Source of the DNA: a bacterium
Lineage (GTDB): Bacteria > Armatimonadota > Fimbriimonadia > Fimbriimonadales > JBAXQP01
Reading direction: 5' to 3'
Length of the DNA stretch: 11,164 nucleotides
Assembly (NCBI GenBank): GCA_037131655.1
Contig: JBAXQP010000062.1
Coordinates: forward strand, 1 to 11,164
Positions within the stretch are counted from its first letter, which is position 1, and each line of letters opens with the position of its first letter. The position numbers and the translations under genes are program-made. Positions 7,503 to 11,164 of this stretch are shown here, in pieces. The notes beneath the pieces are model-generated. The model was not told the origin of the DNA. It did not search any database and worked only from the letters and a program-made list of their open reading frames with translations.

Positions 7503-7561
7503 AGGGTGAGGTGTGGCTTATAGGTTGGACGTCTACCTACTCTTAACGTTGCATAAAATAC

Positions 7562-7568
7562 AGAGGTG
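7562..7568 (+). promoter_or_regulatory. Ribosome binding site of the GH36 gene
   Basis: AGAGGTG lies 6 bases before ATG at 7575 and only 3 bases before the in-frame GTG at 7572. The spacing favours ATG at 7575 as the start. Confidence 0.5.
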
Positions 7569-7574
7569 TAAGTG

Positions 7575-9704
7575 ATGGCGGAGATGGAGAGTTTTACAAA
7601 CGTTTTTTATACTGAAGACCCCGTCCCGACGCTTTTTTTCCGAAGCGGGATGACGGTCTATGTCGAGTCGCTGATGAACGGGCAATATGTCGGTCGCGCT
7701 TGGAATGGACAGGGACAGCAGCACTTCAAAGGGCAGCTATTAGAGCCTGATGGCGATGCTCCTCGGACGGCATTCTGGGTTGAACTCGATGGGCAATTGC
7801 TGCACTCGCATTGGGAATACGTGGACTGCGAGCAGACGCAGGAGGGGGACAAACTACATCATGTTTTAATCCTCAAGCACGGCGTTCGGCCCGTTACCAT
7901 TCGCGTGCATACCGTATTGGACGGCACGCCAATCATCACCCGGTGGCTGGAAATCACTAATACCGGTGACCAGCCTGCTGCGCTGTCGGCGGCTTACCCT
8001 TGGAGCGGCTGCCTCTATACCGGAGCGGGAGTGGGATACAATTATCTGAGGGAGGGCGAGCTTTACTCCGTTGGCTATATGCAGGGCCATACCGGTTGCC
8101 GCGAAGGCCAATTCGACTGGAGACCTCTTCCGAATACCACTTACCGCATCAATGGTCGATATCGCCGTAATCGTGCGCGTCATCCGATGTTCGTGGTTCG
8201 CAATGAGATCACAGGTGAGCATTTTATTGGGCAGTTAGCCTGGTCAGGTGGCTTCGCTTTTGAATTCGACCTTACCAATGGTCCAGAAGATGCAAAGGTA
8301 TACCCGCGTCTTTTCTTCCGCGCAGGACCGGAAGCTTCGCCTCCAATGCGCATCATTGCTCCTGGAGAGGCAGTTGCTACTCCCGAGATGCACCTTGGAA
8401 TGGTGCAAGGCGATCTGGATGAGGCAGTTCAGTCTATGCATGATCATGTTCGCCAAAGCGTGATGATGCCTCAATCGCGAGGCCGAGGGTGTTGGGTGGA
8501 AGCGCTCAATAATGGAGATTGCATTGAGCTAACAGTCGATGTGGTCCATACTGCCATCAACACTGCCGCCGAAATGGGAGCTGAGGTCTTCTTTATCGAC
8601 GCCGGTTGGTATGGTGATGCGGATACCCATTGGGCGAGGACAATAGGGGACTGGAATGTCGGCAATCGGTTCCCTGGTGGACTCGCGCCTTTCCGTAAGC
8701 TTTGCCATGAGAAAGGGATGCTTTGGGGATTGTGGATGGAGCCAGAACGCTTTGGCGATCAATGCCGAATGGCAACGGAACATCCCGAATACGAATCGCT
8801 TTCATACTCAGGAAGACGCTTTAGCCCAATCGACCTGAGTAATCCGGATGTCGCCCGCTGGTTCGAAGACTCCATCAACCGTGTCATCCAAGAAAACGAG
8901 CTTGACTTTTTCCGTCTGGACTACAACTGCACTCTCGGAGAAGGCGGAACTCGAATGGACAGCGGGTATGTCGAGAACACGTATTGGCGATACTATGAGA
9001 CGCTTTACGGCATCTTTGACCGCATTCGAGAGCGATACCCGGATCTGATACTTGAAAACTGCGCGAGTGGTGGAAGCCGAACGGACTTTGGGATGATTAA
9101 GCGCTTCAGCCACACCTGGGTCACCGACATGCAAAACCCACCCTACTCGTTTACTATTGGGAACGGCATCACTATGGCTTTGCCTCCGGAGCTTGTTGAC
9201 CGACACTTACTTGGACAGGGGCAGGCGACTCATCTTGCCGGGTCAATTGATTTTCAGTGTCGGCTATCGTTGTTTGGTCGCCCTTCAATCGGAGCCTTGT
9301 TGTGGCTCCCGGGTGCAGAGCCAAACCCCGTGGTGATGGGGCGGGTCAAGCGCATGATCAAGATGTACAAAGAGTTCGTGCGCCCCTTCATGCCCACAAG
9401 CCGAATGTACCATCATACGCCGACACTTACGCACATGTCCGATCCTTATGGGATTGGGGTGATGGAACTCGTCTCAAGGGATAAAACCAAAGCTATAGCC
9501 GGTCTCTTCCGCCTAGCAGGACCTGAGAATGAATACATCATGCGCTTCAAAGGCCTCGATCCTGCCAAACGCTACGAGGTCACCAGCGATAACAGTGGCA
9601 CCACTTTCGTAATGGAGGGCAAAGACTTGGTTTACTCCGGCCTCCCCATCCGATTGGATTCCGCCTTGGATTCGGAATTATTGCTCTGTAAGGCAATAGG
9701 CTAA
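7575..9704 (+). CDS. Glycoside hydrolase family 36-type alpha-galactosidase
   Basis: The 709-residue length and layout fit GH36: an N-terminal beta-sandwich (about 1-300), a TIM barrel (about 305-600) and a short beta C-terminal domain. Barrel motifs in order are FFIDAGWYG at about 340, GDWNVGNRFPGGLAPF at about 358-373, and GLWMEPE at about 385-391. FFRLDYN at about 445-451 has D449 as expected nucleophile. ENCASGGSRTDFGM at about 494-507 is followed by TWVTD with D518 as expected acid/base. The family releases terminal alpha-linked galactose, or in some members N-acetylgalactosamine, with retention. No signal peptide is seen, so it acts in the cytoplasm on imported oligosaccharide. The sites differ from the commonest forms (KWDMNR and W-T/V-SDNTD), so the exact sugar is uncertain. 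No transporter, regulator or other sugar gene adjoins it. Sample GC is higher than in its neighbours. It converges on trpB with 41 bases between stops. Confidence 0.88.
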   Translation: MAEMESFTNVFYTEDPVPTLFFRSGMTVYVESLMNGQYVGRAWNGQGQQHFKGQLLEPDGDAPRTAFWVELDGQLLHSHWEYVDCEQTQEGDKLHHVLILKHGVRPVTIRVHTVLDGTPIITRWLEITNTGDQPAALSAAYPWSGCLYTGAGVGYNYLREGELYSVGYMQGHTGCREGQFDWRPLPNTTYRINGRYRRNRARHPMFVVRNEITGEHFIGQLAWSGGFAFEFDLTNGPEDAKVYPRLFFRAGPEASPPMRIIAPGEAVATPEMHLGMVQGDLDEAVQSMHDHVRQSVMMPQSRGRGCWVEALNNGDCIELTVDVVHTAINTAAEMGAEVFFIDAGWYGDADTHWARTIGDWNVGNRFPGGLAPFRKLCHEKGMLWGLWMEPERFGDQCRMATEHPEYESLSYSGRRFSPIDLSNPDVARWFEDSINRVIQENELDFFRLDYNCTLGEGGTRMDSGYVENTYWRYYETLYGIFDRIRERYPDLILENCASGGSRTDFGMIKRFSHTWVTDMQNPPYSFTIGNGITMALPPELVDRHLLGQGQATHLAGSIDFQCRLSLFGRPSIGALLWLPGAEPNPVVMGRVKRMIKMYKEFVRPFMPTSRMYHHTPTLTHMSDPYGIGVMELVSRDKTKAIAGLFRLAGPENEYIMRFKGLDPAKRYEVTSDNSGTTFVMEGKDLVYSGLPIRLDSALDSELLLCKAIG

Positions 9705-9745
9705 AGGCGATATAACAGAAGATTATGCCTGAGCGGCTTGCTGTT

Positions 9746-10930
9746 CTATATACCCAAAACTTTTCGCACAGTCTCCACGTCTTTATCTCCTCGGCCGGAG
9801 AGGCATATGGCAACTCGCGAATTGGGGGGTAATTTGCCAGACAGTTTATTTAAATGGGCAAAGGCGTGTGCGGATTCCAGGGCTGGGATTAGACCTTCTA
9901 ATTTGGCTAGCCATTGAAAAGCCTCTAACGCTTCCTGGTCAGTAGCGGATACATAGGTTACTCTTCCGACATCCCGCAAAAAGCTGTGCTCAGGTCCGAC
10001 ACCGGGATAGTCTAGGCCTGCGGAAATCGAATGGGTCAACTTGATTTGACCATTATCATCCTGGAGCAAGTAGCTTTTAGAACCATGCAGAATGCCTGGT
10101 TTGCCTTGAGTTAGCGTGGCGCAATGTTCATCTGTATCTAACCCACGGCCGGCCGCTTCAACTCCTATTAGCTTCACGTCTGTATCAGGCAAAAAGGCAT
10201 AAAAGAAGCCAATTGCGTTACTGCCTCCGCCGACACAAGCGATGGCAATATCGGGTAATCCACCTGTGCGTTCAAGCATCTGCTCGCGAGCTTCTTTGCC
10301 GATAACGGATTGAAAATCACGGACCATTGCAGGGTAGGGATGTGGACCGACGCAGGAACCAATGATGTAGTGGGTCGTTCTGACATTGGTCACCCAGTCG
10401 CGGATAGCTTCACTGGTGGCATCTTTAAGTGTCTTTGTGCCGGAACTGACAGGAACAACAGTGGCACCTAATAAACGCATTCTGAACACGTTAAGCGCCT
10501 GACGTTCCATATCCTCTTCACCCATATAAACTTCGCATTGGAGTCCAAATAGAGCGCAGACTGTCGCAGTGGCAACTCCATGTTGACCGGCGCCGGTTTC
10601 GGCAATAATGCGTTTTTTGCCCATACGTCGAGCTAAAAGAACTTGTCCGAGTGCATTATTAATTTTATGGGCACCGGTGTGGCAGAGGTCTTCCCGCTTA
10701 ATATAAACATCAAAACCGACTTCATTGCTAATTCGCTCAGCAAAGGTTAACGGGGTAGGTCTTCCTGCATAATGTTGCAGATAGGCGCTTAATTCATTCT
10801 GAAAAACCGTATCGCATTTGACTTCATCATATGCTGTAGTAAGCTCATCAAGTGCCGGCATCAGCGTTTCAGGCACGTAACGACCGCCAAATTGCCCGAA
10901 TCTCCAACTTAGATCATCGAATTTTAACAT
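9746..10930 (-). CDS. trpB: Tryptophan synthase beta chain
   Basis: TrpB is the pyridoxal-phosphate subunit that condenses indole with L-serine to give tryptophan, normally in an alpha2-beta2 complex with TrpA. The 394 residues match the family. The N-terminal FGGRYVPETLMPAL block is at about 14-27. The cofactor lysine is K89 in HTGAHKINNALGQ, the catalytic glutamate E111 lies in ETGAGQHG, and the phosphate loop GGGSNA is at 234-239. GLDYPGVGPEH follows at 305-315 and LSGRGDKD at 377-384. This is the standard TrpB1 type that pairs with TrpA. CGGAGGT at 10935-10941 is a strong ribosome binding site 4 bases before the ATG. No trpA or other trp gene follows; the convergent GH36 gene ends 41 bases beyond the stop. 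A TGCTATATT promoter element lies upstream. Confidence 0.96.
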   Translation of the reverse strand: MLKFDDLSWRFGQFGGRYVPETLMPALDELTTAYDEVKCDTVFQNELSAYLQHYAGRPTPLTFAERISNEVGFDVYIKREDLCHTGAHKINNALGQVLLARRMGKKRIIAETGAGQHGVATATVCALFGLQCEVYMGEEDMERQALNVFRMRLLGATVVPVSSGTKTLKDATSEAIRDWVTNVRTTHYIIGSCVGPHPYPAMVRDFQSVIGKEAREQMLERTGGLPDIAIACVGGGSNAIGFFYAFLPDTDVKLIGVEAAGRGLDTDEHCATLTQGKPGILHGSKSYLLQDDNGQIKLTHSISAGLDYPGVGPEHSFLRDVGRVTYVSATDQEALEAFQWLAKLEGLIPALESAHAFAHLNKLSGKLPPNSRVAICLSGRGDKDVETVRKVLGI

Positions 10931-10978
10931 TAAGACCTCCGTTAATCCTAAGACTGTACCTGATTAAAGGTTAATTTG

Positions 10979-10986
10979 AAGCGCTT
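10979..10986. promoter_or_regulatory. Palindrome at the putative trpB transcription start
   Basis: AAGCGCTT is a perfect 8-base palindrome with a central CG. On the minus strand the wider TCAAAGCGCTTCAA resembles LacI-family operators, including catabolite-response elements (7 of 9 fixed positions by eye). It falls at about +1 to +8 of the start predicted from the -10 element at 10993-10998, a usual place for a repressor site. No regulator is known from this window, so the role is inferred. Confidence 0.25.
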
Positions 10987-10992
10987 TGAAAA

Positions 10993-11001
10993 AATATAGC
11001 A
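10993..11001 (-). promoter_or_regulatory. Extended -10 promoter element for trpB
   Basis: The minus strand reads TGCTATATT: a -10 box with 5 of 6 consensus bases and the TGn extension. No good -35 box is seen. Transcription would start near 10986, giving a leader of about 55 bases. The region is AT-rich, so chance matches are possible. Confidence 0.35.
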
Positions 11002-11087
11002 ATGCTAACAAAAAGTATGGGTTTAGGGTGATCCTATTAAAAATTCAGATATATTTACATTGAACAAAAAAAAATTACCTGAAAAGG

Positions 11088-11116
11088 TTGCCAGATAGCA
11101 AAACATGTTGTATGAT
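11088..11116 (+). promoter_or_regulatory. Sigma70-type promoter of the gene at the right edge
   Basis: TTGCCA (11088-11093, 5 of 6) is followed after exactly 17 bases by TATGAT (11111-11116, 5 of 6). Transcription would start near 11123, about 30 bases before the ATG at 11153 and just upstream of a good ribosome binding site. It points away from trpB. Confidence 0.65.
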
Positions 11117-11152
11117 GTTAGATAGGCTAATAAGGCACTCCGGAGAGGTGTC

Positions 11153-11164
11153 ATGAATGGAGGG
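11153..11164 (+). CDS. Start of an unidentified gene cut by the right edge (partial)
   Basis: GGAGAGG at 11142-11148 lies 4 bases before an ATG at 11153, and a near-consensus promoter sits about 40 bases further upstream. Only four codons (MNGG) are inside the window, so the product cannot be named. It is divergent from trpB and shares a spacer of 222 bases with it. Alternatively, GGAGG within 11159-11163 could be the ribosome binding site of a start just beyond the edge. Confidence 0.45.

Noticed and set aside
7525..7559. Promoter for the GH36 gene from TTGGAC and TAAAAT
   Set aside because: The spacing is 23 bases and the start would fall on the ribosome binding site. Not a workable sigma70 promoter.
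8808..9206. A 132-codon minus-strand frame inside the GH36 gene
   Set aside because: It lies opposite the catalytic barrel with its strong family motifs, and its translation shows no recognisable domain. It is a shadow frame.
9705..9745. Bidirectional terminator between the GH36 gene and trpB
   Set aside because: Short arms (AACAG and CTGTT) flank a weak inner pairing, with no T run after either side. Not convincing.
11068..11092. Terminator-like hairpin on the minus strand: ACCT/AGGT stem followed by nine T
   Set aside because: The stem has only four base pairs and cannot be extended, too weak for an intrinsic terminator. No gene ends there on that strand within view.
10931..11100. T-box riboswitch before trpB
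   Set aside because: No T-box consensus (GGGTGGNACCGCG-like) or terminator/antiterminator pair is visible.
11025..11106. Short minus-strand frame of about 27 codons in the trpB upstream region as a leader peptide
   Set aside because: It has no tryptophan codons and no ribosome binding site, and lies upstream of the likely trpB promoter. An attenuation leader is not supported.

Overview
The window is a chromosomal, mostly housekeeping stretch of a bacterial genome. Shine-Dalgarno sites precede most genes, GTG and TTG starts are used, and sigma70-type promoters are easy to read. Hand counts on sample lines put most genes near 47-50 % GC, and the one sugar-hydrolase gene near 55-60 %. The lineage cannot be fixed from sequence alone. 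The protein set (zinc-ribbon membrane protein, mid-length FtsK, UbiX) would suit an uncultured member of the Armatimonadota/Chloroflexota/Firmicutes side of the tree, but this is only a guess.

Left part (1-2786, + strand). A short reading-frame tail enters from the left edge and ends at 137, followed by a weak terminator-like hairpin. Then comes priA, the primosomal replication-restart helicase. It is split into two overlapping frames by the apparent loss of one base around 1303-1323, just after the Walker A motif. All other family motifs are intact.

Middle part (2790-7417, - strand). Read in the direction of transcription, the order is: an unrecognised secreted, C-terminally anchored protein (7417-6728); the DNA translocase ftsK (6641-4422) with its own strong promoter; the flavin prenyltransferase ubiX 23 bases after ftsK; and a zinc-ribbon membrane protein of unknown role (3716-2790). 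The last gene converges on priA with only 3 bases between the stop codons.

Right part (7418-11164). A GH36-type alpha-galactosidase-like enzyme (+) starts divergently from the secreted protein and converges on trpB (-), the tryptophan synthase beta chain. No trpA follows trpB here. Upstream of trpB a divergent gene begins at the right edge (ATG at 11153) behind a near-consensus promoter.

The genes are functionally mixed (replication restart, chromosome segregation, prenyl-flavin cofactor synthesis, sugar hydrolysis, tryptophan synthesis). I see no mobile element, CRISPR array, RNA gene or defence cassette, and no clear new multi-gene system. The main points to check are the priA frameshift, the trpB gene without trpA, the base-composition shift and motif variants of the GH36 gene, and the two unrecognised membrane-anchored proteins.
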